From contig NQMI01000133.1 in the NCBI GenBank assembly GCA_002270565.1, forward strand, positions 1 through 64,000: a stretch of 64,000 bases of DNA, given 5' to 3'. Position numbers and translations under genes: made by a program. This DNA is from Stenocarpella maydis. Lineage: Eukaryota > Ascomycota > Sordariomycetes > Diaporthales > Diaporthaceae. A model generated the notes under the pieces. That model was not told where the DNA came from. It saw only the letters and a program-made list of their open reading frames with translations, and did no database searches. This document shows, in pieces, positions 34,546 to 45,726 of the stretch (position 1 is its first letter; each line of letters begins with the position of its first letter).

Positions 34546-37186
34546 CTAGGGGGCAGCGGATAGTGGCCCGTCAAGCATAAAGTCCAGCTTCGGCATCTCC
34601 AGCCGTGGCGGGGGCTCATCTAGCAGCTTCTTCTTGGGTGATGGAGGAGCCCCAGGGGCGGGCTTTTTGGGCGATAAGTTGCGTGAGTCAGCTGGAGGGC
34701 CAAACCGTACATCTCTCACATCCCAGCCGTCGTCCGCTGCCGCCGCGACCCAGTTGCGGAGGGCATCGTGCACAGCAGGATAGAACTTCTCCTTGCAGAG
34801 CCGCAAGCTGCCTCCAAGACAGCGCTCCCAGCCAGAGATGCGCAACTGCTCGCGTAGAGCGTTTCTCTCGGCCTGTGTTGGCGTACACGCGATAATGGCG
34901 TTAACAATGTCCAGATGCGATGCTAGATAATTCGTAGCATCCCATTCGACGCCGCCGACATATGGCGCGGCTGGAACAGGAGGGCGCTCCTGTGGGAAAT
35001 GACGGGCCATGTATGCGTACGGCTCCGTGTCCGTTGCTGTGCTTGTTCCTTGCTCGGCCCTGGTAGACGTGGTTGTGTCCGCTTGGTTGGCTGTTGTACG
35101 GATGTCCTCTGATGACTTGTGTCCTGGTGGCAAGGCGACGACATTGAGTTGGTGGAGGAAGATCCAAAAGACCTCCTTGGTCACATTGACGACCTCTTTG
35201 TTCCATACCCGGTATGGACGCTCTCGCCTCATGCCAAGAACAAAGTCAACCGGTCGCTCTTCCTCCTTGGCCTGTGGGTCGCGGAGGTAGGCCAGAACGG
35301 CCTTGGCTCTGAGTACCCTCTCCTGGGCGGTGCCGCTTTGTATGTAGGTGAAGAGCACGGATGTGATAATATTGCGTGTGGTGAATTCACTTGGACCTTT
35401 CTTCTCCGGGTCAAATATCATACCGATCAAGGCCGGGAAGAGCGTGTGTTGAATAGAGTGGAGGTACTGCAAGGCCATAGCGGTTGTGCAAAGTGCCTTC
35501 AGGCAGAGCAGGTTCTCATGGAGTAGAGCGTCCTCATGTTCCTCCCTATAGGAGAAGAATCAGTCAGCTGCAGAAATCTTACCAGGTCACTCGGCAGACT
35601 CACCTCCACTCAACTGCCATGATCCGGTGAAGCAGACCGACGATTTCCTGCATGCCGCCCTGTTTCACAAAGTCTTCAGTCCACGCGACGCGCTCGTTCC
35701 TGAGCAACAAGCGCAGTTTGTGCAGCTTGCCTACTTCCACGGACTCGGGCTTCTGAACCTTGCGTAGGTAGTTGACAAAGTCGGAGGGTTGCTGGCCGGT
35801 GATCTTGGCGATGATTCCGTTGCCAGCATGCGAGGCGCCCGAAGAGGAAGGCCTCTCACTGACAGCACTGTCTACCGACTTGTTCCGAGTGTGTCCCCCG
35901 ACGGAAGCGTCCTTCTTTTTCCCCTTGGACGGCGAGGTCCCGATCTTCCAACTGTTTCTTGAAAGCGTAAAACTTCTCCCACGCGACTGCTTCTTGTCGT
36001 TATCCTGTACAGATGTATTGGCCATGCATGAGGCAGAATCATCACTATCGTTGGTCTGTGGCCGGACCAGATTCTTGCCCTCGTTTTCCGCCCAATCCTG
36101 TCTGATGAATTCCATCTTGATCGTATCAGTTAGACTCCGCATCTTGTGTCGCTGGTTCTCGGGGATATTCCTCCTGTCAAGCATGGCCTCGAGGTGTTTG
36201 TCGATATCCTTGGGGTCGATGTAGGGCTCGCCCGCATCCTGGGACGGTGGCGAGGGCGACTTGGATTTTCGTCCGCCTCTGGTCGTAATGGACGACAGAA
36301 TCCTATTTCGTGATTTGGAACGTCCTTTGGCCCGGGGCGAGTCGCGGTTGCCATCTCCGGGTTCATCATGCCTAGTCCGCCCACGGCTCTCCTTCGCGTC
36401 GTCTATCTGGGCAGCATCAGGCTTTGGGAGGTACTGAGGCTGAAACGACTTAGGTCTCTGCTTCTGCCCATGCGACACGTTTGACTGAGACGGACGAAGC
36501 GAGTGGTTGAGGTTCAGCATACTGGTCGAGGCGAAGGGGTCGGCAGGCGACTCGTAGGGCGAGCTGGGGACCGAGAGTGCCTGGCCCAAGGCTCTGCTGC
36601 GCATCTGGGCGAAGATTGGAGTCGGAGGAGCGTCGGTTGCGCTCAGATCTGACGGGTTTCTGTTTTCCTTATTCCTGACTTGCTGTTCTATGTCTAACTT
36701 TAGGTTCTTGTTGGACCTTGGGCGAGACAGCAGGCCGACAATGTTGGTCGAGGAACGGGTCTTCTTGGGTGGTGAGGCGTCACCAGAGCCCCGGTCCTTT
36801 GAGAATCTCGCCGAGAAATAGCCCAGTCCAGATTTCGTGGGGGATAGCGGGGGCTGCAGTCTGTCGTTATTGAAATTGGAGTTGGTATCATCAAGAGCCT
36901 CTCGGCCTGTCCTGGTTGGCGAGTGCCGCGGCTGGGCCGGTTCTGGGTCGAGTGCTAGTTTTGGGAATGCCATGGCGGCTGACTGGCGGTCCTCGGTACT
37001 GCGGCTTCCCTGATGTCCCTGACTGCTCGACGAGGGAGTGTTGTTGGGTGAGGTGGACATGAGGCTGACGCCGTCGGAGTTATTTCGCCTGTGGAGGAAG
37101 GATCGCAGGCCGCCGGTGGGTTTGTTTTGCTCGAACTGCTGTCGCCGTTCTGAGAAATTGTAGTCCCCCTTGTGGATGGCAGCCAT
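34546..37186 (-). CDS. GBD/FH3-domain Rho-effector protein without FH2 (Rid1-like)
   Basis: Exons 37186-35604 and 35545-34546, joined by a 58-nt intron (GTGAGT/TATAG, phase 2), give 860 aa. The N-terminal 300 residues are Ser/Pro/Arg-rich and probably disordered (MAAIHKGDYNFSERRQQFEQ; repeated SPTRT/SPTKS sites suit Cdk/MAPK phosphorylation). A diaphanous-type GTPase-binding start follows (HLEAMLDRRNIPENQRHKMR) and then the armadillo-like FH3 region (KLHKLRLLLRNERVAWTEDF, LLHENLLCLKALCTTAMALQ). There is no Pro-rich FH1 and no actin-nucleating FH2, so it is not a formin but a formin-N-terminus-like Rho effector. Fungal proteins of this layout are annotated as GTPase-binding protein Rid1, a polarity/cytokinesis role inferred only by family. 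The C-terminus is uncertain: coding-like sequence continues past the TAG. Confidence 0.75.
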
Positions 37187-37282
37187 GCTGTCTCAAGGTT
37201 GGGGTCTGAGGGACGAGTAGGCCGAGATCAATTCATGTGAGGGTGGCCAGAGCGCAGAGCGGCAAGGAAACGGGGGAGCGGT

Positions 37283-37331
37283 GATGCGATGCGATGCTAT
37301 GCGATGCGATGCGATGCGGTGCGGTGCGGTG
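37283..37331. repeat. GATGC/GGTGC pentanucleotide tandem repeat
   Basis: About ten units of gatgc, the last three changed to ggtgc, roughly 100 bp upstream of the Rid1-like start codon on the template side. Probably in the 5' leader or promoter. Confidence 0.9.
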
Positions 37332-37613
37332 GGTACGGTGCAGGCCAATGCTGCTGCTTGCAGGCAGAAGAGTAAGTCTATGTGGTGTATGCTCATGCCG
37401 CCATTGTCGCGACAGGATTTAGAAAACAAAGTCAAAGCAATAATCCAAAAGCCCCGAGGGCCAAGACACGCGCGGGTAATAAGCAAGCTGGCGGTGATGG
37501 GCGCAGGTGCTGGGTGGTGTTGGTGTCGGGGTTTGGTGTGGAGATTCACGGCGACGGGCCAGGAAGGATGTCAATTGATAATTGATGAGAGGGGTGGTGT
37601 GGGCGGAGGAGAG

Positions 37614-37617
<4 letters not shown>

Positions 37618-37644
<27 letters not shown>
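37618..37644. repeat. (GCA)9 trinucleotide repeat
   Basis: Perfect nine-unit GCA run upstream of the Rid1-like gene, not in a supportable coding frame. Confidence 0.95.
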
Positions 37645-37646
<2 letters not shown>

Positions 37647-39509
37647 CAATCAAATCAATCAACACCTTCTAGGTAGGTAACTAAAAACCACTAGGTATGA
37701 TACCCAGGTATGTACGGAGTACCTGGTAGGATCAGAGTAGCGCATCCGGATGGGGACGGTCAATCCATCGAGACAGGCAAGGGCGAGACTGGGGAGGTAA
37801 GGTGAGGTAGTAGTGTATACCCGGTACGGAGTAGGTTAGGTGGTATCCGTACTATGTACCCAGGCAGCCCAGGCAGGGCAGGCCAAGCCAAGGCAATATC
37901 CACTCTGGACTTTCCGCGCTGCCCGTTTTGCACCACCCACCGTGCCACCACGCCCAGATGGTGTAAAAAAAAAAGCCCGTCGCCGTTGCCGCAGTGACGG
38001 GGGCAAGACGCGCACCCGTCAGCTCCCCACCCCTCAAGGTGCTGCTATCCAATCCCTATCTCCAGCCACCGCAAGCTACCGCTGTGGGCTGTTAGTGGAT
38101 GCTACCCCACAACCGTTCAAAGCACATACACTAGTGTAGTGTTCCTGTCAGCTGGGGCGGGCATTGACCGGTGGTCCATCATGGCCTGTGACTGTCATCC
38201 TGCCGACCCCTCCCCAGCGAGACAAGACGACTATGAAGCCGCTTCAAACAAAGGAAGCATCAGCAATAAGCTGTTGGACACGCGATTCCAACCGCCCACC
38301 TCCCGCCCTGCCCAAATTTCCGACCTGGCGGCTATGATGTAGAGCCATGTTTCAGAAGCTTGCAGAGCCTCCTTAGGCCCTGGGTGCCGCCCTTCTGTGA
38401 CGCAGTCTCATTTAACGGGGCCCCTCGAGCCTGACTTACACTACTAGGGCCTTGGGGTGTACGGAGTACGGAGTAGTGCTCGTAGTCCTGAAGTCGGCTG
38501 TGCCGCCCAGACTCCAGAGTCGCCGCGCTTCGGTTCCTGATCGGTCATGACGATCCGAGTCAGCCTGGTTCCCAGCCACCCGGGATCGAGAACAGAACCC
38601 ACACGCGACACTCGAGGATGCCCCGTCACCGCCTTGTGTCGTGTCGGCAGCCCATGCGCGCGCCGTGGCTCAAAATCCCCACGATGCCCACGATGCCCAC
38701 GATGCTGAGCTGCACCTGCAGCTGAGCTCCCCAGCGCCTTTTTGTTTTCTTCACATATGATGGGGTCGCGTCGTGTCATTCGTCATGCTTCGCGTGGCCC
38801 TCGCCCACAGCCTTCCCTGGCCCGTCGTCTCATCTTCTTGTGCAGAGCCCTTGTGGGGTACATCCAGCGAAGCTTGGCCATCGACGGTGGGACGACATGG
38901 GCCAACCGGTGGTGCCTGTCCTGTTTGCTCTCCAGCTTCTTTCCGGGATGCTATTCCGGTCGGTCACCGCGGTTTTGACTTTTCTCCCCTGCAGCTTACC
39001 GACTTCCATGCTCTACACTACTGCTGCGACCACTACTTTACCCTCTACGTGACAAAACATGTCTTCGGGCCGGTGCTTGTGCAATTCAAAGACACCCAAA
39101 GCATAGCCTATAGCGGGCATAGGCCTTCAAGTAGTTCCATAACAGTGGATCCGTAGAGTACAATGGGGAAAGACCTTTTAATGACTGTCACACGCTCAAA
39201 CTTTATCCTTGGTCGCTAGACTTTAGTCCAGAACGCACCCCCGGATGATACTCGCTTGACTGTCCCTATGATACAACTGTCCAAGTGTGTGAAGCGGGGA
39301 GGGTGGCCTCGTCAATTTCATGAGCTGCTACCCGCCTCTGGCTGTGGGCCACTGCTACTTTCCGCACCGCTGCCATTCAGTGCAGAGCTGCTCTTCTTCG
39401 TCGCCACTGGAATTTTGTCAGTAGATGGTCTGGTATCCCCCAGAAGCAAGGATAATGACTAGAAGAGACCAAAAAAAATTGTCGAGATCGACACTAGAGG
39501 TGGGACCCG

Positions 39510-40688
39510 TCACTTACTAGCTCTCTGCCACTCTGGTATCTTGACCGTTGAAGCTGAGATGCCGCTGCTGAACGGCGAGCTCCGCCCCGTGCTCGCCGCG
39601 TAATCTTGCACAGACGGCCCACTGCTGGGCTTGGGCGTTTCCTCAGCGCTACCATTGATATTGGTCGCGCCATTCGAGCTTGGGGTCGCTGGAGCTGCCG
39701 AGGGAGCAGAAACAGGGGCGGGCACCGATGGGCGGTGGAAGATGGGGCTCGTTGTTGATGATGGCTGCTGTTGGCTGGTCATTCGCTGGCTGATAATAGT
39801 CTTTAGGCTCTTCAATTCCGAGTTGATCTCTTGGAGCCTGGTGTCGGCTAGGTTCTTCTGTGCATCGAGAGCTTTGGGCACCGAGTCCTTTAGGCCGCGG
39901 ACGTCATCCCGGATGCGTTCGGCCTCATCTTCTCTCTTCCTGTTGGCAGATCTGAGGTCGCTGATGGCAGTCTCGAGCTCAAACAGCGCGTCGTTCAGCT
40001 TCTCATTCCGCTGCTCTTCAGCGGCCTTCAGCTCTTCGGTGTCCTTGGAGAGCTGCTCCACAAGGCAGAATGCCTTCTCAAATTGCTCATCGATTAACTT
40101 CTTGTCCGACTCGAGGCGTTCTGGTGTCGGTGGTGCGACAAGAGGGTAGACATAGCGCTGCCAGACTGTCAGTCTTGCGGCATGTCAATTTCACGGTTGC
40201 GCACCGTACCTTGCCTAGGGCATACAGTCCGTAGCCTACACCCCCGACCATCGTAGCCATGATGAACCAGTCCCTCCAGTCCCTCTTAGGCACCGCTGGG
40301 GGCGCTTGTTGCCACCCGTAAGGCGGGTAGCCCCCATAATATGCTGGCTGTTGCCCTGCTATCGCGCCGGGAGGTGCGGCGTATGTCGTGGCGGGTGCCT
40401 GCTCGGGTCCGGCGCGGGACAGGGCGGCGTGTATTTCCTCCTCGGTCAGATTCTTTGCCTTGAGGAAGGCGACGCGATTCTCGACTGGAGACGCCGCGAC
40501 GCTGGGGTCTTGGAGGACTGTCGCGAACTATTGCGTCAGAAATGGACGGGGCCGATATGCGCGGATCGTCGTGAAGACTTACACTGGGCCTGCGTGACGT
40601 CGTTAGCATGCTGGTTACTTGGGTGTGGCTGGAGGGCTCGGGGGCGAGTACTTACCGCAGAGGCCACGAGGTCCTCGCGAATCGTCAT
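39510..40688 (-). CDS. PEX14: Peroxisomal docking protein Pex14
   Basis: Membrane component of the peroxisomal import docking complex; binds the PTS1 receptor Pex5. Four exons: 40688-40656, a 7-nt microexon 40589-40583, 40517-40210 and 40157-39510. The introns are 66, 65 and 52 nt. With the microexon the N-terminus reads REDLVASAAQFLQDPSVAAS, then PVENRVAFLKAKNLTEEEI, the Pex14 N-domain that grips Pex5 WxxxF motifs. Residues about 90-112 hold the membrane segment (WFIMATMVGGVGYGLYALG). A coiled coil follows (about 145-220) and a Ser/Pro-rich tail ending VKIPEWQRASK. Without the microexon the FLQDPS block is lost or an extra residue results. The 3' end is ambiguous: a perfect GTAAGT donor overlaps the last codons, so the final few residues may differ. 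Confidence 0.9.
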
Positions 40689-41235
40689 GGTGGGCAGCCT
40701 ATTCGGTCTGCTTCATGACTTTACAGAAACAATAGAGGAAGAAACGTCGGCTTGGAGTCCTCTTCTGGATCGAAGGACTTGTGACCAGCCGTAGCACAAG
40801 TTCCCGAAGCCGAGGTACACGCGGGAACATGCTGCTGGCAGGCCAGGACAAGTACGTACCCATATTACTGCTAAGCGCAGGCGGCAAGCGATTGGCGCAA
40901 CTTCACATGGATCCCCCCCTCCGCTCCCCTGCCAGCTGCTCGCAACCCTACCCCTACCCCGACGCCCAACGGTGGATTGACGGTCGCTGCTGATTGGGCC
41001 ACTGGCCATTGTTTTCCTGGCGTCCTGGCAACACGGTCGCCCGCCCTGTTGGCCCCACGCTGCTGCAGAAAGCCACTGACTGACCTTGGAATGTCTGGTG
41101 CAGGATATATCTGACCTTACATGCCGTTTGGTGTCGGGCTGGTGGCTCAGGCTCGTCTTTTCGCGACTTCACTTCACAATTGAGTAATCCCCATCCCCAT
41201 CCTCATCCTCATCCAGCACGTTGCGACATCCCATC
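40689..41235. promoter_or_regulatory. Bidirectional promoter region of PEX14 and NDC80
   Basis: 547 bp between two divergent start codons. No individual element is claimed. Confidence 0.5.
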
Positions 41236-43681
41236 ATGTCGCAAGACACAGGCTTGTGGAGTGTGCGACGCTCCAGAGAGGTCAGTCTAGGTCCCTTCCA
41301 AATATTCAGCCTCTTGTTACTCAATCGCGCCCGCCCGACTCAGTCCTCCTCAACAACAACCCACCCAGCCAGTCCCTCGCTTTGCGCCCTTTTTTTCCCG
41401 CCCTCTTTTTTTCCGACACTCTCTTGTCGCTATAAATAATATACTAACTTTCCGATCCTGTCGCGCAGACTCTTGGCGGCATTAGCCACAACTCTGCCAT
41501 TCCACACCCTACCTCCGCCATGAAGCGATCGCAATCCTCCATCGGCGGCGCACCCTACTCATCGGGCCACTCTCGCTCTGTCTCGGGATCTAGGCAATCC
41601 CTAGCATTGCCGAGGCCACCTCAGCCCATGTTCGCGCGCTCCTCCTCAGGCGGCAATCTTGCAGACCTCGGCGCGTCTTCTGTCAAGCGCATGTCGTTCC
41701 AGCCCCAAAGCTCTGGCACAATCAAGTCATACACGCCTTCAAATATCCCGGGCCATGCATCCAGCGGCGGCGAGCGGAGGAGCAGCGTCTACAGGGCGAG
41801 AACCTCCACGCACGCTCACATAGGGGGTCATCAGAGCTTCTTCCAGCAGGCGCCACAGCCAGCCGGTGTCCCACGCGATCCGCGACCACTGAGGGACCGG
41901 GCGTACCAGGCGAGGATAGGGCAGGAGCTGCTTGACTACCTTGCCCAGAACAATTTCGAGATGGAGATGAACTATTCCCTTTCACCAAATGTCATGAAAT
42001 CTCCGACCCAGAAGGACTTCGTCTACATGTTCCAATGGATGTACCACCGCATCGACCCGAGCTACAAATTCCTCAAAAACATCGACCAGGAGGTGCCGCC
42101 GCTACTAAAACAGCTCCGCTACCCCTACGAAAGGAGTATTACCAAGAGCCAAATCGCTGCAGTGGGCGGCCAGAACTGGTACACGTTCCTGGGGATACTG
42201 CACTGGATGATGCAGCTGGCGCAGATGCTGGAAGCATACGCGGCCAATCGTTATGAGGAGGCCTGCGCTGAGGCCGGGGTTGACGTGACTGGCGACCACA
42301 TCATTTTCGACTTCCTGAGCAAGGCTTACAGGGATTGGCTCGACATGGACGACGACATAGGCGACAAGGAAGCCGAGAAAGTTCTGGCCCCGCACGTGCA
42401 AATGATGGCCGAGGCCTTCGAAGGGTCGAATTCGAAGTACCAACAGGAGCTGCAGATGCTCGAATCCGAGAACCAGAGGCTCCAACGGGAGGTCGAAGAG
42501 CTGGAAAAAAACACACCGGACCCAGCCTTGCTAGATGATCACCACCGGATCATGGAGGAGGACCGGATAAAGTTCGAGGAGTACAACACACTCGCCATGC
42601 AGAGATCAGAGAAGTACGAAAGCCGGATACAAGTCCTACGAGAGGAGCTCGAGAAGATGATGCAGGAGCTGCACGAGGCCGAGGACGAGCGGAGAGGCCT
42701 GCAGAAAGCAGTCGACGACCAGGGCATCAGCATGGCGGATATCGACCGCATGACTTCGGAACGGGAGCGACTACAGAAAGGCATCGAGTCAGCCAGTCAG
42801 CGGTTGGATGAGGTCAAGAAGAAGGTCTCAGAAAAGGAAGTCGAGGCTAGCAGGAAACTCGACGACCTCGAGCGCACCGTCGACCGGTACAACACGCTGG
42901 CTTACCAGATTGGCCTCATACCCGCCAGCGCTGTCAACGCGAAGGGCAAGGACTACGAGCTGAAGGTCACAGTCAACGAGGGGCCAAACTTCACAGCATC
43001 GCAACTCAAGGGCTCCTTTGGCGATGCCTTTGAAAACGAACGCCTCCTCGCCGACCCCCACACAGGCTATCAACCTGCACACATCCTCAATCTGGACCTC
43101 CGTGGTCAGGTTAAGAACGCCTTTCTCTCTCTGCGAAAGGAGATCTCGGAGCGCCGCAGCCACGCCATGGACACGATGATGAAGGACCACGAGTTGCTGG
43201 ACAACATCAAGGAGGCCATGGAGGACAAGCGGAACGAGGTGGAGTCGCTCGAACACAGGGTACGCGCGGCCGAGGAGGAGCATGAGAAGACCAAGGAGGT
43301 CACCAACACACAGCGCATGGCCTCGGACACTCAAATCGAGAAGATGGAGAAGGAGCTGGCCAAGATGCGGTCTAACCTATCCGAGAGCGTGCAGCTAATG
43401 GAACAGAGGGAGATGAATGTTAACATTGAGTAAGTGACATGTCAATCACTTCATGCCGGCTTTTTGCTAACTTGATGCTCAGGTACGAGCAGCTCACCAT
43501 CCGGGCGAATGCGTTGAGAGAGGAGCTCCACACAGAAATCACGCGCATGCTAAACGATGTCATCAAGTTCAAGATGCACGTGCAGAAGAGCATGGAGGAC
43601 TACGAGGGCTTCGTCACTGACGAGCTCGAGAAGGAGCTTGCGAGCGAGGGCATGCCCGAGGACAAGGGCGACGATGAGTGA
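41236..43681 (+). CDS. NDC80: Kinetochore protein Ndc80 (Hec1)
   Basis: Microtubule-binding subunit of the Ndc80 complex in the outer kinetochore. Exons 41236-41280, 41469-43429 and 43483-43681 give 734 aa; the introns are 188 and 53 nt. The N-terminus [15 protein letters not shown] joins [19 protein letters not shown], a pattern seen in fungal Ndc80, and is rich in Ser/Arg with likely Aurora-B sites. The calponin-homology domain spans about 125-260 ([57 protein letters not shown]). The rest is coiled coil with an interruption near residues 475-545 (the loop, [20 protein letters not shown]). It ends acidic ([10 protein letters not shown]). Length is slightly above yeast (691) and human (642). 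Divergent from PEX14. Confidence 0.96.
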
Positions 43682-45726
43682 TGTATTGACTTGGTAACTA
43701 AGGGGCGTGGTGTTTCTGGTGTTCAATATCGGACTATGGGTTACTGAAGGCCGGAATACTTCTGCCGGGGACAGGGCGGCTTTCATTGTTTACAGGATTA
43801 CGACCACGACTTCACGATGATACCAACCCCGGGCACGTCGATCAGTTCCGATAACGCTCCAATGTTATCTCTTGGCGATGTGACAACGCTCACGGCGGTA
43901 TGTTCTTGTGCGTGATCGGTTTTCCATGCTTCAGAGAGAAGCAACTGGTGCGACGCGTGGAACCCTTGCACCAGTCGTGACGCGAAAGATGTTTGTAATA
44001 ATGCCAGGGATGAGGATCAAACCGTGGTTGTCGCCCTCTACCTTGCCCTGGCTGGACTTTGGACAACTCGGGGACGTGGCCGCCCTACGGTATGGTACCA
44101 TCAGCACCAGGTGCCGCAATCGCTCCTCCGGGATCTCGGGATGCTCAACACTGAGCCTCTATCCAGCAGTCCCAGCTGAATTCCAAGTGGACCTGGAGAC
44201 GCCAGCAAATACCGTATAATACAAGTAGAATTTCCAAAATATCGAATGTATTCAATTAATGCATGGAAGTGGCCTGTTGGGTTTTCCTCCATAATTATGC
44301 CATCGTGTCTGTCAGGGCCCAAGTCAGCACTACGCGAAACGCCCATCGTTACATAAGTACGGGCCTGCCAGATGTGCACCATCGCGAAATGACCAAGTGT
44401 TACGAAGCCCCCACTAGTTGGCGCCACAAGCCTAGCTGGCGCGGCGCTCGGAAGCAACGAGAGCGTAGGAAGAGCCTAAAGTAAAAGGGTTTAGTTGTAT
44501 CTATCACTTGTATCTAGTTATTCCTACGCATCGACTGCTTACGGGCGTCACTATAGCAACTTGCCCGCTGCGTATACCTATTCGCTGTGCTCGTATTCAC
44601 AACCCTTGTGGTGTCTGTTCGTCTGACCCATCGCCTTCCAATACCTAACTAGCCTTTGCTTGTCCGGTCTGTTAATCAGGTGTAAAAACAATAATTAGAA
44701 GTACTGTGGAGAAAAGTGCCCCTGTCTTCTCGTTCCCTTCACGCAAAGGATCTCCCCTATGCTGGCGGTACATGGGCATGCTGTGGACTATGCTGGCAAT
44801 ACTCTTACTTCAGTATAAGGTCTACTTCATTGGAAATGAGACTGCTCAAACTGCTCAAATAGTTACTAATAACTAAATTACTCATGTGTTCTCAATTGCA
44901 AAGCCTACCCCTGCTCCCCACTCCTGCATTTCTTCTCATATGGACAACAAGGCAAAGAAACAGCTTTAAGCAAAGCAGATCATTGTGCTAAGGCACCTCT
45001 GCACCCCTATGCAAGGGTTGACCAGATCAGAGCAACCCGTTCATCTTTATATCAGGGAGGACTGCCCGGAGGGCAGCACAACAAGCAAAGCATAATCACG
45101 TTTATGATTGATATTTTGCATATTTACATAGCATATCTTCGGTTTTACCAGAATTATTAAATGCGATTTCTAAACTGTCTTTAATTTTAATAACAAGATA
45201 AAATATAAGTAAGTTTTTTCTTATCTTCTGATTCTTCTCCTTTTTTATAAGAAATCTTTATTGTATTTAGGTATTATATAAAACTGTATGATTTGATTTT
45301 GATTTGATTTACTTTGAGAGTTATTTATGCACATAATCCTCTTATCTTATGTTGCTGGGAGATCAGCTGCACAGCCTCTTTCCCCAACGTTAGCCGAAAC
45401 CTTAATTGCTGTAGATTCGGTCATAGCAAAGTCGGATTCTCGTTCCGTTTTCTCATCGGCCACCATTCGTTTTACCATACCGTTTTCTGTCAGAGCTTGG
45501 AAGTACTTGCGCGAGCACACCCATGTGCCTAATGTACATACCTACCTAGGGGATAGTGTTTCGGGGTCCACGGGCCTCGCCCTAGCTGCTTATCACGTCC
45601 TACTGGAGACACGTGCCTCGCTTGGCCCGTGTTTGAAACCATGTCAGTTACCCCGCGTGACAAGTAATTAAGGCACATTAACATGTTGCAGTTCCCCCCC
45701 CCCCTTTCAACCAACGCCGTCATAAC
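43682..45726. other. Intergenic, partly AT-rich region
   Basis: 2 kb without a complete gene. 45100-45320 is clearly AT-rich. At 44940-45113 the plus strand reads MDNKAKKQL, a TAA, then AKQIIVLRHLCTPMQGL and further coding-like codons to a second TAA. This may be a relic of a mobile-element or other gene, but I cannot name the family. Confidence 0.45.

Larger units (their letters stand above)
37187..39509. other. Intergenic region upstream of the Rid1-like gene and downstream of PEX14
   Basis: 2.3 kb with tandem repeats near the Rid1-like start and three or more copies of the word tacggagta(c) (about 37716, 37824, 38459, 38466). No convincing gene. Frames at 37.9-39.1 kb lack domain features. 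Confidence 0.5.

Noticed and set aside
34546..37186. Rid1-like gene as a true formin
   Set aside because: GBD/FH3 similarity is present but neither an FH1 proline tract nor an FH2 domain occurs in the frame or the following kilobase.
40286..40609. 107-codon minus-strand frame overlapping PEX14 exon 3
   Set aside because: Out-of-frame reading through the two short introns and the microexon; Arg/Ser-rich with no conserved features.
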